Of a DNA stretch of 64,000 nucleotides, positions 45,106 through 56,649 are shown one piece after another (the first letter of the stretch is position 1; each line of letters begins with the position of its first letter). The notes beneath the pieces are model-generated. The model made no database searches. It worked only from the letters and a program-made list of their open reading frames with translations, and was not told where the DNA came from. The translations under genes and the position numbers were made by a program. This DNA comes from Rugalucina vietnamica (lineage: Eukaryota > Mollusca > Bivalvia > Lucinida > Lucinidae), in the NCBI GenBank assembly GCA_964017185.1, contig OZ024880.1:44839071-44903070 (forward strand). The letters are read 5' to 3'.

Positions 45106-45339
45106 GAGCCGCCCCATGGGAAAAACAACAATCTGCATATTCGAAAACAAAGGCGCAGATCAGCTTCGCAGTAACTGCGAAGCTGATAAGCGCCTTTGTT
45201 TTCGCTACTCGGATAGTACAATTCCTCTTCTACTTAAATCCGAAATTTCAAGCTTCTAGCGCTCTTCTGTGCTTGTACAGGCCGGTTTGTGTAGGACCTG
45301 TTCGGAAACCACATTGTTGGTTTTTTCACGAGGCCGCTC
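45106..45339 (+). mobile_element. B-family MITE, complete
   Basis: GAGCCGCCCCATGGGAAAAA to CACGAGGCCGCTC, flanked by direct ATTT on both sides (45102-45105 and 45340-45343). Confidence 0.92.
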
Positions 45340-45392
45340 ATTTAATGCACTCAATCTGCGCTATCTTGATTTAATAAATTAATACATTATAA

Positions 45393-45614
45393 GAGCTGTG
45401 TCATAAGAAAGCCGGATTTTTGCATATGCAAAATCAAAGATGCAGATCAGCTGTGCAGTAACTGCATAGCTGATCAACATCTTTGTTTTCCCTACACGGA
45501 TAGTACAATGCCCCTCTACCTATTTCCAAAATGTCAAGCTTCTTCTGTAACTGTACAGGCCGGATGTGTAGGACCTGGTCAGAAACCCCGCAGACCAGTT
45601 TTCTCATGTCGGTC
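45393..45614 (+). mobile_element. B-family MITE, diverged
   Basis: GAGCTGTGTCATAAGAAAGC at the left, CAGTTTTCTCATGTCGG at the right; the palindrome is changed to AGATCAGCTGTGCAGTAACT. Confidence 0.8.
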
Positions 45615-46991
45615 CTCCCACATCCCGTATTTATTACAATAATTCAAATTTGGTTTCATGAAAACATATAATTTCAACTTGGAAACATTCTCTATGTGCA
45701 TGCTGTGTACAGCTAGAAGTTACTGCACAGCTAGAATAAATTAGCAGGGCGCATCGCCCTGTTGCCCTTTTCCAGCGCCCTGTTGTGCCCTTTTTCATGC
45801 AGTTTGCACCCTGCCCTTTAATTTGGTAAAAAGATCATAAAAATCTGACAAAAATTAAGAAAGATACAGTTATTTTAACTTTGAAGGCAGGAGTAACCAA
45901 CAGTGCAGCTCTAGTTGCAGTATTATAACTGCATGGTTAACTTCTTCAACCCTTTTTGGATTTTAAGTATTTCATGGACTAAAAAGTGCCTCTTTTGCTC
46001 GTTGCCGCTCACCGAAAGTGCCCTTTTTGCTCCTTGCCACGCACTGAAAGTGCCCTTTTCAAAACCAGTCAGCCCTGACCTTTTCAAATCCTAGCTGGAG
46101 CACTGAAAGCCTATCATATTTAGGGTCAGTGGCTTCATGCTGTGAATAAATTCAGATTACCAGGATGAGCATTCAAAGATAATAAAATGCTTGGGTCTAT
46201 ATACCACCTTATGTAATGCAATAATAATTACTTTGAAATTCATCAATATTAATAGCCAGACCAATTTTTTAATTTTCCTCAAACACACACTTTTAAAATA
46301 TTAGTAAATCTATGACAGAAATGAATAGAACAGGAACAATTAATAATCAATAGTGCATTTTTGTGAAATTATCTCCTTCTAGAGCTTTCAGTATAGTCTT
46401 TACCTAACAGACATTTGGTAGACAAACAAAGGATGTACACAACGGATTATAATATTGAAAAGATATTTTAACAAAATTTCTGCGTGTTTGCTAGCTTGAT
46501 AATTTTGCAGGGGGGTGTACCGAAGGCCTTGCTTGCAGCCAATCTCTAGGTGATGGATAATTATGCATGTACACCTCATGTGAACATGACATTGTATAAT
46601 AAATAATGACCGCAACCCTGTTTATGGCAAGATCAAATTTGGCATAATTGAAGAAGCCATTTTAGGAAAAAAATTGCAGGAAATTGCATAAGGGAAAGAT
46701 GATTTTTGTTTATAAAAATGGGTTTGGTTACCCCATCCAGTCCACTATGTTGTTGTTGTTGTGCACCTGGATAATCCGTTAAAAATCTTAACATTACAGT
46801 GCACATTTATGCCTATATAATAGAAATCCCAGTTATTTCCAATGGGACTGTAGAAAGGTCAAAATCAAGTTACAAGTGTCGTATTTTTTTCACAAATCAT
46901 TCTCACTTTAAAGTGAAATCCTATTTGAAAATGTGTCAGATGGGTTGTAAACTGTCATAAAACAATCTAGCTATATAATAAGTTTCTTCAG
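45615..46991. other. Unannotated, with a short GCCC-rich stretch
   Basis: Bases 45740-46080 have repeated GCGCCCTGTTG and TGCCCTTTTnC words, probably an old repeat. The rest is AT-rich without features. Confidence 0.4.
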
Positions 46992-47090
46992 GTTTTTGAA
47001 AAACAAATTCACACTCAAAGGAAAGCTGCCATTGAAAATGCATCAAACCTTCAAAGGGATATATATAAACTTGTGATCAAACAAGGAAAT
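46992..47090 (+). CDS. Candidate internal exon of an unidentified gene
   Basis: TTTCTTCAG acceptor and AAT|GTAAGT donor bracket 33 whole codons: VFEKQIHTQRKAAIENASNL, then QRDIYKLVIKQGN. The other two frames contain stops. The peptide is polar and helical in character. No partner exon was found within the window, and I do not recognise the family. It could be an exon of a gene with large transposon-filled introns, or chance. Confidence 0.4.
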
Positions 47091-47146
47091 GTAAGTCCAT
47101 GTATTTTGTAAAGGGAATCTCTGCTCATTGATTGGCTAAACACTTT

Positions 47147-47705
47147 TTAGCTCTACTGCATGAAGTGCACAGTGCTATATTGCAGACATCCCGGTCGTCC
47201 ACCGTTACCGTGCGCGTACCTGTCACACTTGCGTTAAAGTTGTCCATATCTTGACAACCACTCATCAGAAAGCATTCATACTTGGACCATAGATACCCTG
47301 TAGGGTCAGCTTTCATTCCATGGCATCAGGCCCCTAGGCCCAGGCCAAAAGATGGGGCTGGAGGTTAAAATCTAGAACACCTTCAAAAACGGCTTTTCTG
47401 TGGTATAGTTTTCTAGAAGTCGGCTCATCAGAAAATTGATACTTAGGGTCATTGACACCCTGTAGGGTTGGCTTTCATTCCATGGCATCAGGTCCCTGGA
47501 TCCATGCCAGGGGGTGGGGCTGGAGGTTAAAATCTAGAACACCATTAATAATGGCTTTTCTATGGTATAGTTTTCTAGAAGTCTTTATCTTGAAAACCTT
47601 GTATCAGAGGGCTTTCATACTTGGACCATAGATACCCTGTGGGGTTGAGTTTATGATTTCTTTAGTTTAGACATCCGGCTACTACTTCGTGCGATCTGTT
47701 TTCAA
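47147..47705. mobile_element. H element, short copy
   Basis: Starts TTTTTAGCTCTACTGCATGA with a partner GTGCACAGTGC, then GTCGTCCACCGTTACC. Two to three units follow with CACTCATCAGAAAGCATTCA, CATAGATACCCTGTAGGG and GGGGCTGGAGGTTAAAATC. Confidence 0.8.
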
Positions 47706-48046
47706 ATCGTATTAATCCTAAATGTTTTAGATGCAATTTTGTAATACACAAGGTTGTACACAATTTGTCCTCTGGTATTGGCTTTATTTAATACAAAGCC
47801 AGGGTATTGGCCCCTCACTGTTGAGGTGGACAAAAAGGTCATAATCTGGCTATATGTTTCTTCAGTTTGTCAAAAGCCAGTCCCTATTCTTCTGTGGTAG
47901 ATCTGATTAAATTTACACTGATGGTAAAACATTAGGAAGGCAAATGACGTTTGCAGCATAAAATCATGAATTAGTAAGTCAAAATATTATAATGCAGAAA
48001 AATCCCTTCACCAGTCTTAATTTCTAATATTAATATGTCTATTGGG

Positions 48047-48200
48047 TGTCCAACCAGGTCTGACACAAACCGGTCTGTGCAGTCAGACAATCATGTTAGA
48101 AGCTTAAAATTTTGGATTTAAAAAGAAAATAGACTGTACTATCTGTGTCGCCAAAGCAGACGCTGATCTGTGCTATGTTTTCGCCTATGCTTCAACTTCA
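48047..48200 (-). mobile_element. B-family MITE remnant
   Basis: CAGGTCTGACACAAACCGGT, GGATTTAAAAAGAAAATAGA and GACGCTGATCTGTGC are recognisable; both ends are lost. Confidence 0.65.
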
Positions 48201-48687
48201 AGCTCATGAATATTATGCAATTAATTCGGCAGATGGTAAAAGATTACAAGTGAATTCAAAACGTTTGAAATTTGAATTACTTCTGTATCTGTTCAAGCTG
48301 TGAAAATGAAAAAAAGGCATTTTTTGAATGAAACGGGCATGATGGTATTATTTTCAGTAGAATGCTGAATCTTTCTGGGATCTGATCATTTGTATCTACT
48401 GGTGTCAGCTGCTTGGCATAATAATCCATGCTTTATCACACATAGCTTACATAATAAAATGCATGTAACACTGCTCTTGTTTGCATTCACAGAATTAAAT
48501 CATGCTTTATCACACACAGCTTACATAATAAAATACATGTAACATGGCTCTGTTTGCATTCACAGAATCGAATCAAAGTGTGAGTTATAGTCAAAGAATG
48601 AAGTTCAAATGTGTAATGAAATGTTTTTGGGAGAAATAAGTAAAAGTTAGAATTATGAGTGTAGCGTTTTCACTTTTGTTCAGTAAA

Positions 48688-48906
48688 CATTACGAAATAC
48701 ACAGAGATTTAAATGAAAATTTTCATCAGAAAAAATGTGATATTTTTCTTATTTTTGCTCAAAACATTGATTGTGGGTACACATTCACAATCTATGTTTT
48801 GGAGCAAAAATAAGAAAAATAGGTATACCCCTGCATACCCCAGTTTTGCTTTATAAAAGTGGGGTTCGAGGGGGTATACATAATACACCGACATGTTTTC
48901 GTGATG
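48688..48906 (-). mobile_element. A-family MITE, stem shortened
   Basis: CATTACGAAATACACAGAG at the left, CCGACATGTTTTCGTGATG at the right. The central stem is reduced: GTGGGTACACATTCACAATC. Confidence 0.85.
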
Positions 48907-49130
48907 AGTAGAAACTGTTTATTTTGTCCAACATCACAAGGTGAATGTACTCAGCAGTGTCATTGCCTTTCCAAAGGTGAACATACTTTTACTTTCTAGA
49001 AAGATGAAAAAGAAAAAAAAATATGAGAAAAAGAAAGGAAAAATCTTGAAGGAACATAATTAGCTGGTTTAAATTATCCCCATGTTGGATAAGTTCATTA
49101 CGAAAACATGCCCATGTTATATACAGAGAT

Positions 49131-51381
49131 TTTTAGCTCGACTGCACGAAGTGCATAGAGCTATTGCAGTCACCCCGGTCGTCCACGTTCCCATTCCCGT
49201 TCCCGTGTGCGTTCCCGTGCGCGTGACACTTGCGTTAAAGTTTTTTAGAAGTCCATATCTTGACAACCACTCATCAGAAAGCATTCATACTTGGACCATA
49301 GATACCCTGTAGGATTAGCTTTCATTCCATGGCATCGGGCCCCTGGGTCCAGGCCAGGGGGTGGGGCTGGAGGTTAAAATCTAGAACACCTTCAAAAATG
49401 GCCATTCTTGTGTTAAAGTTTTCTAGAAGTCCATATCTTGACAACCACTCATCAGAAAGCATTCATACTTGGACCATAGATACCCTGTAGGATTAGCTTT
49501 CATTCCATGGCATCGGGCCCCTGGGTCCAGGCCAGGGGGTGGGGCTGGAGGTTAAAATCTAGAACACCTTCAAAAATGGCCATTCTTGTGTTAAAGTTTT
49601 CTAGAAGTCTATATCTTGACAACCACTCATCAGAAAGCATTGATACTTGGGCCATTGACACCCTGTAGGGTCGGCTGTCATTCCATGGCATCGGCTTCCT
49701 GGGTCCATGCCAGGGGGTGGGGCTAGAGGTTAAAATCTAGAACACCATTAATAATAATGGCTTTTCTGTGATATAGTATTCTAGAAGTCTATATCTTGAG
49801 AACTTTTATCAGGGGGCTCTCATACTCGGACCATAGGTACCCTGTAGGGTTGAGTTTCATTTCATGGCATCGGATCTCTGGGTCCATGCCTGGGGGTGGG
49901 GCTAGAGGTTAAAAACTAGAAAACTGTAAAAAATAGATGTACTGTTGTGTAAATTTTACAAGGAGTCCATATCTTGACAACAACTTATCATAAAGTGTTC
50001 ATACTTAATACACTTTAGGTTCCATGACATCGGTCGGACCTCTGGGTCAGAGTCAGGGGGGTGGGGCTAGAGGTCAAAATCTAGAACTCTCTGATTTTTT
50101 TTTCTTTTTATTTCTTAATAGAAACAACTTAGGAAGATGGTTGTTCATTCATCTTTTGACTTTGCGACACTGACTTGTGTGTCATGACGGTAAGGGTCGG
50201 TTGACCTACTTTCCAGGGTTCAGTGATTTTGCCTTAAATCTTGAGACTCAATTAATAGATTTTCTTACTTCTTTCAGATTATGAGTGAGTATGACCAGAC
50301 CTTTGACCCCAATATACTTATAGGTCACTGTGACCTAATTTCACGGTTCAGTGATTTTGCCTTATATCTCGGCACTCAATTGGTACATGAACATACTGTT
50401 TTCAGGATATGTTCGCGTATGAAAAGACTTTTGACTCTGAAGTAGTTCTAGGTCACTGTGACCTAATTTCATGGTTCAGTGATTTTGCCTTATATCTCGA
50501 CACTCAGTTGGTATTTTTTCTTACTTCTTTCAGATTATGAATGAGTATGACCAGACCTTTAACCCAAACATACTTATAGGTCACTATGACCTTATTTCAT
50601 GGTTCAGTGATTTTGCCTTATATCTCGGCACTCAATTGGTTTATGACCAAACTTCTTTCACATTATGTTTGCTTATGACAAGACCTTTGACCCTAAAGTA
50701 GTCATAGGTCATTATGACCTAATTTCACGGTTCAGTGATTTTCCCTTATATCTCGGCACTCAACTGGTATACTTCTTTCACGATATGTTTGCGTATGACA
50801 AGACCTTTGACCGTAAAGTACTCCTGCTAATATTAGGAAGGAGTGGTTTTGGATTGAAGATGGGTAAATTTTGTTGAATAAGTACAGAGTTATGGCCCTT
50901 GACTTATATTAAAATTTCGTTTCCGGCCTATATCTTGGGCATTTATAGACCAATTTTCTTCAAACTTTGTATAGGAGTTCATATTAGGAAGGAGTGGTTT
51001 GGGATTGAAGATGGGAAAATTTTGTCAAATAAGTACAGATTTATGGCCCTTGATTTACGTTAAAATTTCATTTTCGGGCTCTATCTGGAGCATTTATTGA
51101 CCAATTTTCTTCAAATTTTGTATAGGAGTTTATATCAGGAAGGAGTGGTTTGGGATTGAAGATTGGTAATTTTCGTCAAATAAATACAGAGTAATGGCCC
51201 TTGATTTATGTTACAATATTGTTTTTAGGCGCTATCTCGAGCATGTGTAGACCAATTTGCTTCAAACTTTGTTAAGGAGTTCATATCTGGAAGATGTGGT
51301 TTGGTATTGTAGATTAATGCTGTGCATTTGTACTAAATTAAATTTGCGTGGCGGGGTATCATGCATGCCTGCAGCGCTTTT
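49131..51381. mobile_element. H/F composite tandem-core element
   Basis: 5' end TTTTAGCTCGACTGCACGAA, then CACGTTCCCATTCCCGTTCC. Three successive tandem cores follow: H units (~170 bp, 49230-50090), a ~125-bp unit with GGTCACTGTGACCTAATTTC (50170-50820) and F units (~145 bp, 50830-51330). It ends with the F tail GGCGGGGTATCATGCATGCC. Whether it is one element or several stacked ones is open. Confidence 0.7.
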
Positions 51382-51499
51382 ATTTTTGCTCAAAATGGCG
51401 AGGTGGTTCTAACGAGTATCTACAATCTATGTTTTGGAGCAAAAATGAGAAAAATAGGTATATACACCTGCAAACCCCAGTTTTGTTTGAACCCCAGTT

Positions 51500-52989
51500 T
51501 TTATACCCCCGGCATTTATGCCGACGGGTATATAGTTTTCGCTTTTCCGTTCGTCCGTTCGTATGTTCGTTAGTTCGTTAGTTCGTTGGTTCGTTGGTTC
51601 GTTGGTTCGTTAGTTCAGTTAAAATGTCAAAGTTTTGGTTAAAGTTTCTCTGCTGGTGTATATCTCATGAACTATATATCAGAAACCATTCATATTTGGA
51701 CTATAGGTACCCTATAGGGTTAGCTTTGTTTCTATGAGTTTGGACTCCAGGGTCCATGCCCGGGGGTGGGGCTAGAGTTCAAAATCTAGGTCACCTTTAA
51801 TTTGCGTCAAAGTTTTGGTTAAAGTTTCTCTATTGGTGTATATCTCATGAACTATATATCAGAAACCATTCATATTTGGACTATAGGTACCCTATAGGGT
51901 TAGCTTTGTTTCTATGAGTTTGGACCCCAGGGTCCATGCCCGGGGGTGGGGCTAGAGTTCAAAATCTAGGTCACCTTTAATTTGCGTCAAAGTTTTGGTT
52001 AAAGTTTCTCTATTGGTGTATATCTCATGAACTTTATATCAGAAACCATTCATATTTGGACTATAGGTATCCTATAGGGTTAGCTTTGTTTCTATGAGTT
52101 TGGACCCCAGGGTCCATGCCCGGGGGTGGGGCTAGAGTTCAAAATCTAGGTCACCTTTAATTTGCGTCAAAGTTTTGGTTAAAGTTTCTCTATTGGTGTA
52201 TATCTCATGAACTATATATCAGAAACCATTCATATTTGGACTATAGGTACCCTATAGGGTTAGCTTTGTTTCTATGAGTTTGGACCCCAGGGTCCATGCC
52301 TGGGGGTGGGGCTAGAGTTCAAAATCTAGGTCACCTTTAATTTGCGTCAAAGTTTTGGTTAAAGTTTCTCTATTGGTGTATATCTCATGAACTATATATC
52401 AGAAACCATTCATATTTGGACTATAGGTACCCTATAGGGTTAGCTTTGTTTCTATGAGTTTGGACCCCAGGGTCCATGCCGGGGGGTGGGGCTAGAGTTC
52501 AAAATCTAGGTCACCTTTAATTTGCGTCAAAGTTTTGGTTAAAGTTTCTCTATTGGTGTATATCTCATGAACTATATATCAGAAACCATTCATATTTGGA
52601 CTATAGGTTCCCTATAGGGTTAGCTTTGTTTCTATGAGTTTGGACCCCAGGGTCCATGCCCGGGGGTGGGGCTAGAGTTCAAAATCTAGGTCACCTTTAA
52701 TTTGCGTCAAAGTTTTGGTTAAAGTTTCGCTATTGGTGTATATCTCATGAACTATATATCAGAAACCATTCAAATTTGGACTATAGGTACCCTATAGGGT
52801 TGGCTTTGTTTCTATGAGTTTGGACCCCAGGGTCCATGCCCGGGGGTGGGGCTAGAGTTCAAAATCTAGGTCACCTTTAATTTGCGTCAAAGTTTTGGTT
52901 AAAGTTTCTCTAGTGGGGTATATCTCATGAGCCAATCATCAGAAGCCATTCATATTTGGACTATAGGGTATAGGGTTGGGTCCATGTCG

Positions 52990-53020
<31 letters not shown>

Positions 53021-53436
53021 CGCTTGAGTTCAAGATCTAGGACATCAATACTTTTATTATAATTACTATTTTTTTTTTTTTTTTAATTTAGACTGACATT
53101 CTATTTTCATTTTCCATCTAGGACTGAGGACCTGACCCTCAATGTCCGTGATTAAGTCCTAGATGGAGTACACAAGTCAGCTCTGTGTACTGCTCTAAAG
53201 AAGATATGTCACTCTAAAAACTACACTTCCTCATGTCTGTGGTCAAAGTGCTTTAGAATGCACACTTCTATAAAGTATTTGATAAGGGTACTGTCTTTTG
53301 TTCGGGATTTGTGATTCAATGTCACAGGTGTACATGTGCTGGGTGGTTGTGGGAGGGAGAAGGAGGACTGGGTGAGCACCAGCCGGGGGTATACGTGCCT
53401 CTCCAGGCACTTTTTCTAGTGTTTGTTTGTTTTTTT
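51500..53436. mobile_element. I element: exact 180-bp tandem array
   Basis: Starts with a hairpin CCCGGCATTTATGCCGACGGG and TTCGTTAGTTCGTTGGTTCG repeats. Units beginning GTCAAAGTTTTGGTTAAAGT follow at 51626 and every 180 bp to 52886. The seven full units differ by only a few bases each; the eighth is diverged and runs into a G run. Bases 53040-53436 are not assigned. Confidence 0.85.
52991..53020. repeat. Poly-G run
   Basis: About 30 consecutive G at the end of the 180-bp array. The exact length is unreliable in most sequencing methods. Confidence 0.85.
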
Positions 53437-53619
53437 AAAGTGGGGTTCAAGGGGGTATACTTTTCATGGTCCTGTTTTCCTGATGTAAAACAAAGTGAGT
53501 AGACAACACGACGACACCATGTCCTCCATTAAATAAACAAAAACAAAAAGAGACCCAAAAATGGATATTTATATGTGTTCTCTCTTTCCTATCCCACTCA
53601 TACACAATCATATACAAAT

Positions 53620-53830
53620 GACATGCTTTGGTGGGCTCGTTGTAGAGCATCAGACTCAGACTCGAGAGGCCCACTGGGGTCATTGTGTTCTTGAGCAAGG
53701 CACATTAACTCCTCAGAGATCAGAGTACTGGTTGATATCCAGGAAGCAAGGAGTCTGTAGTGTTCAGACATGGTGAAAAATGTTCAATGGGACATAAATT
53801 CTCAATACAAACAAATAGGGGTGTGGGGAG
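53620..53830 (+). mobile_element. SINE-like element
   Basis: GTGGGCTCGTTGTAGAGCAT resembles a tRNA-like head. It is followed by GGGTCATTGTGTTCTTGAGC, AAGGCACATTAACTC and AATGGGACATAAATTCTCAA. A related copy lies at ~57800-57960 and an inverted one at ~56010-56110 (TGCTCAAGGACACAACG). TTGAGCAAGGCAC is a common motif in the conserved part of metazoan SINEs. Confidence 0.6.
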
Positions 53831-53854
53831 GCTGTCAAAATTTCAATAACAAAC

Positions 53855-54098
53855 GAGCCGCCTCTAGGAAAACCAACAATGTGGTTTCCGAACAGGTCAG
53901 ACACAATTCAGGCTGTACAGTCACATTAGCAGGCTAGAAGTTTGAAATTTCGGATTTAAGAAGAAGAGGAAGTGTATGTACGTACTATCCGTGTAGCGAA
54001 AACAAAAACGCTGATCAGATTCACGGTTACCGCGAAGCTGATCTGCGTCTTTGTTTTCGGCGCATATTCTGATTGTTGGTTTTCTCACGAGATGGCGC
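53855..54098 (-). mobile_element. B-family MITE, complete
   Basis: GAGCCGCCTCTAGGAAAACC to TTTCTCACGAGATGGCGC. The other duplicate reads straight across this point (AAACAAATTGATGTTTACCC at ~57992), a natural empty site. Confidence 0.88.
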
Positions 54099-54130
54099 GT
54101 TTACCCATCAAATCCCTTGATTTGATAAAT

Positions 54131-54270
54131 CAGCCGCATCATGAGAAAACCAACAATCTGCATATGCAAAAACAGAAACGCAGATCAGCTTCGCTGTAAC
54201 CGCGAATCTGAACAGTGCCTTTGTTTTCGCTAAATCGATAGTGCAATTCCTCTCCCTTTCTAAATCCATT
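54131..54270 (+). mobile_element. B-family MITE, right-truncated
   Basis: CAGCCGCATCATGAGAAAAC, then the palindrome with CTTCGCTGTAACCGCGAATC, fading after TCTAAATCC. Confidence 0.8.
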
Positions 54271-54440
54271 CCTAATGGAATTAGGCATTCCTAATGCTAG
54301 GCTAAGGGGCATTTTAATGCCACTCATGTCCTAAATTTCCTTGCTATGAATGGCAATCATTAGTTTGTTTTGTGGTTTATTGTCCCTGCTGAAAAACTTT
54401 CTGTCATATCAGAACAGAACTAATGTGGGAAAGATAAACG

Positions 54441-54600
54441 AGCCTGTACGTGAGAAAACAACTAATTGGGGTTCCAACCAGGTCAGACACAAACAGGGCT
54501 GTACTGTCACAGAATAAAGCCAGAAGCCTGAAACTTTGGATGTAAGTAGAAGAGGAATTGTACTATACATGTAGCGAAAACAGTCACAGAAGAAGGCAAG
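54441..54600 (-). mobile_element. B-family MITE remnant
   Basis: GAGCCTGTACGTGAGAAAAC, GGTCAGACACAAACAGGGCT and AAGTAGAAGAGGAATTGTAC. It is broken within the palindrome. Confidence 0.7.
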
Positions 54601-54649
54601 ACACTTAAGAAGAAAAATATTGTACTATCTGTATAGCGAAAACAAAGAT

Positions 54650-55110
54650 GCAGTCAAATCAAACAAACAAAAAGAGTTCCTCATTTTCAGATTCACTGAA
54701 TTATTTTCACATAAAAGTCTGTGTCATAATTCAGGGAATCTGAAAATGAGGAACTCTTTTTGTTTGTTTGGTTTGACTGTAAGCTGCAATACCTCTTCTA
54801 AACAAGTTTGTGTTTGCCATATTGTTTGCCCTTGTCTTCATAATTTACAATCAGGTCAGACATAATCCGCAAAATGATGATTCTAATTGCCTTGATCTTT
54901 TTCCACTAAAATGTATTGCTCCCAAGATATCGTAATACTTTGGTTTGAGCCACATCACGCGAAAACCGGTCTTCGGGGTTCCCGGCCAGATCCGACACAA
55001 ACCGGTCTGTACAGTCACAGAAAAGAGCTAGAATCTTGAAATATAAGTAGAGGAGGAATTGTGCTATCCGGGTAGCAAAAACAAAGGCACTATCATATCG
55101 GAGTAGCGAG
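54650..55110 (-). repeat. Inverted duplicate of 60578-60990 with a fold-back junction
   Basis: 54706-55110 is the complement of 60578-60990 (shared CCTTGATCTTTTTCCACTAA, GCCATATTGTTTGCCCTTGT). A short direct copy of the same end (54650-54705) precedes it, so 54650-54780 is a palindrome with ~50-nt arms (TTCCTCATTTTCAGATTCAC and complement). Confidence 0.8.
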
Positions 55111-55114
55111 TAAC

Positions 55115-55610
55115 CATTTTGAGTTGGCTGAACAGAAAACACAATACTATAATTCCTCTTAAACTGAAATTGTTATCTCCTTCATGGTTTCTGACCTGAG
55201 GCCCTATTCAAACAGGCTTGTACAGTCTCATAAGAAAACTAGAAGCTGGCCATTTCAGGCTTGAGTAAAAGAGTAATTGTACTATCCGTGCAGCAAAAAA
55301 ACAAAGGCGCTGATCGGCTGTGCATTGATGTTAATGATCAGGTTCACATCTAAAAGTTCATTTTTTATACTTTAGTATAGGTAAACATTATTATATTTTT
55401 ATTAAATCAGATTGATTTTTTTTTTCGCATTACCTTTTTTTGCCCCATTACTGTGAACTGGAATAAGGAACAGAGATATTTTCAATAGAAGAGAGTCACG
55501 AATATTAACAGTAATGCTATATTTGGTGTCTACAGAAGTTAACTATTTTGTTTGTATTCAGGTTTCGACATCCTAGAGCTCATTTCTATTTATTCATGTG
55601 GATTTACCAT
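55115..55610 (+). repeat. Segmental duplication, segment alpha, copy 1
   Basis: Matches 60998-61570: CATGGTTTCTGA, GGCCCTATTCAAAC, CACATCTAAAAGTTCATTTT, GCCCCATTACTGTGAACTGG, TATATTTGGTGTCTACAGAA. It contains a worn minus-oriented B-like piece (55180-55325). Confidence 0.85.
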
Positions 55611-56649
55611 GCATAGGTATACTCTCTGGCCTTAGTCTCTACATAGCCAAAATCTCAGCGCGGCCCTGAGAGAGAGCGTCAGATTGGATATCACTTGATC
55701 TACCTTTGCCCTCGAGCAAGATAGTGAAATCAACGATTTGCAGCCAAATTGGCACTGATTTCCTATCGTTTTAGGCTCACTTTTTGGACTTCGCGTTCAA
55801 AATTCTAAAAAGGCAGTGCTCCTTCTTTAGCCTGACATTTGCATTCCATTGTCTGTTACCTCTGGGGACTGGCTAGATTTGCATTTACTCGCTTGTCTAG
55901 CCACAATTTGCAGCCCTGTAGCACTTAAACTGCACATCCTTGTGGTGGTACTATGTATTAAGTCCGTTCGGCCCGGCATGACGTAAAACTGCCAATCTTT
56001 ACTACTACTACTACTACAATACTTTTTCAGTCACGTTGGGTCACCGCTTCCTGGGTATTGACCAGCACTTTTAAGGAGTTAATGTTCCTTGCTCAAGGAC
56101 ACAACGTGGCGCCCCTAAGACCGTCTCAATTCAAAATCTGATGGGCTATCACCAGGAAACCCCCAAAGCAGACTGTGTTGTAGCAAAAAAATTCTGTTAG
56201 AAGCAATAACATGGCCTTATTATACCGAGACCTCATTACAACAACAGTTTGTAATAATGAGGTTTAGCTGTATTTAAAACTAAACTATGTTATTATATAA
56301 CTATAAATAGACAGTATTTCAGACAATGCTTTCAGCCCATTGCATATTTTGTCATATTCTATGACCTGGGGTTTTTCCTGATATATGTTACTAAATTTAG
56401 AACTCTCTCTGTCATTGGAAATGTACATTGATTACTGTCAAGCAATAATGCGGATGAAGTACAAATGGTGTTTATTACTGTTTAGTTTATTTGAATTTAC
56501 ACTTTATGTCCCAATGAACATTTTTCAGTCATGCTGGGACTAAATGTAAACTGTATGTATACACTAAATCATTACAGATAAAAATAGTTATTTTAAAATT
56601 ATTTTTATCATGTTTGTATAAAAAGAGTGTTATATAATAAAACAATTGT

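Larger units (their letters stand above)
49096..53480 (-). mobile_element. A-family MITE split into three parts by two tandem-core elements
   Basis: Part one 49096-49130 (CATTACGAAAACATGCCCAT to CAGAGATTTT). Part two ~51382-51500 (TTTTTGCTCAAAATGG, GAGGTGGTTCTAACGAG, TTGGAGCAAAAATGAG). Part three ~53437-53480 (AAAGTGGGGTTCAAGGGGGT to GTTTTCCTGATG). Put end to end the parts follow the A consensus in order. The inserts are H plus F (49131-51381) and I (51500-53436). Confidence 0.75.
53655..54440 (+). repeat. Segmental duplication, segment delta, copy 0
   Basis: Matches 57825-58410 plus 58628-58651 and the flank beyond 59133. Shared markers: GCAGACATGG/CCGACATGG, TTTACCCATCAAATCC, GGCATTCCTAATGC, GGGCATTTTAATGCCACTCA, GTCATATCAGAACAGA, GTGGGAAAGATAAAC. 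This copy carries B insertions at 53855-54098 and 54131 but lacks the O, B and A insertions of the other copy. Confidence 0.8.

Noticed and set aside
51348-51581. Two overlapping plus frames of 70-77 residues
   Set aside because: They span the junction of the F tail, A fragment and I hairpin; all are repeat sequence.
54620-54865. 81-residue plus frame across the fold-back palindrome
   Set aside because: Its two halves encode the two arms of the palindrome; it has no coding signature.
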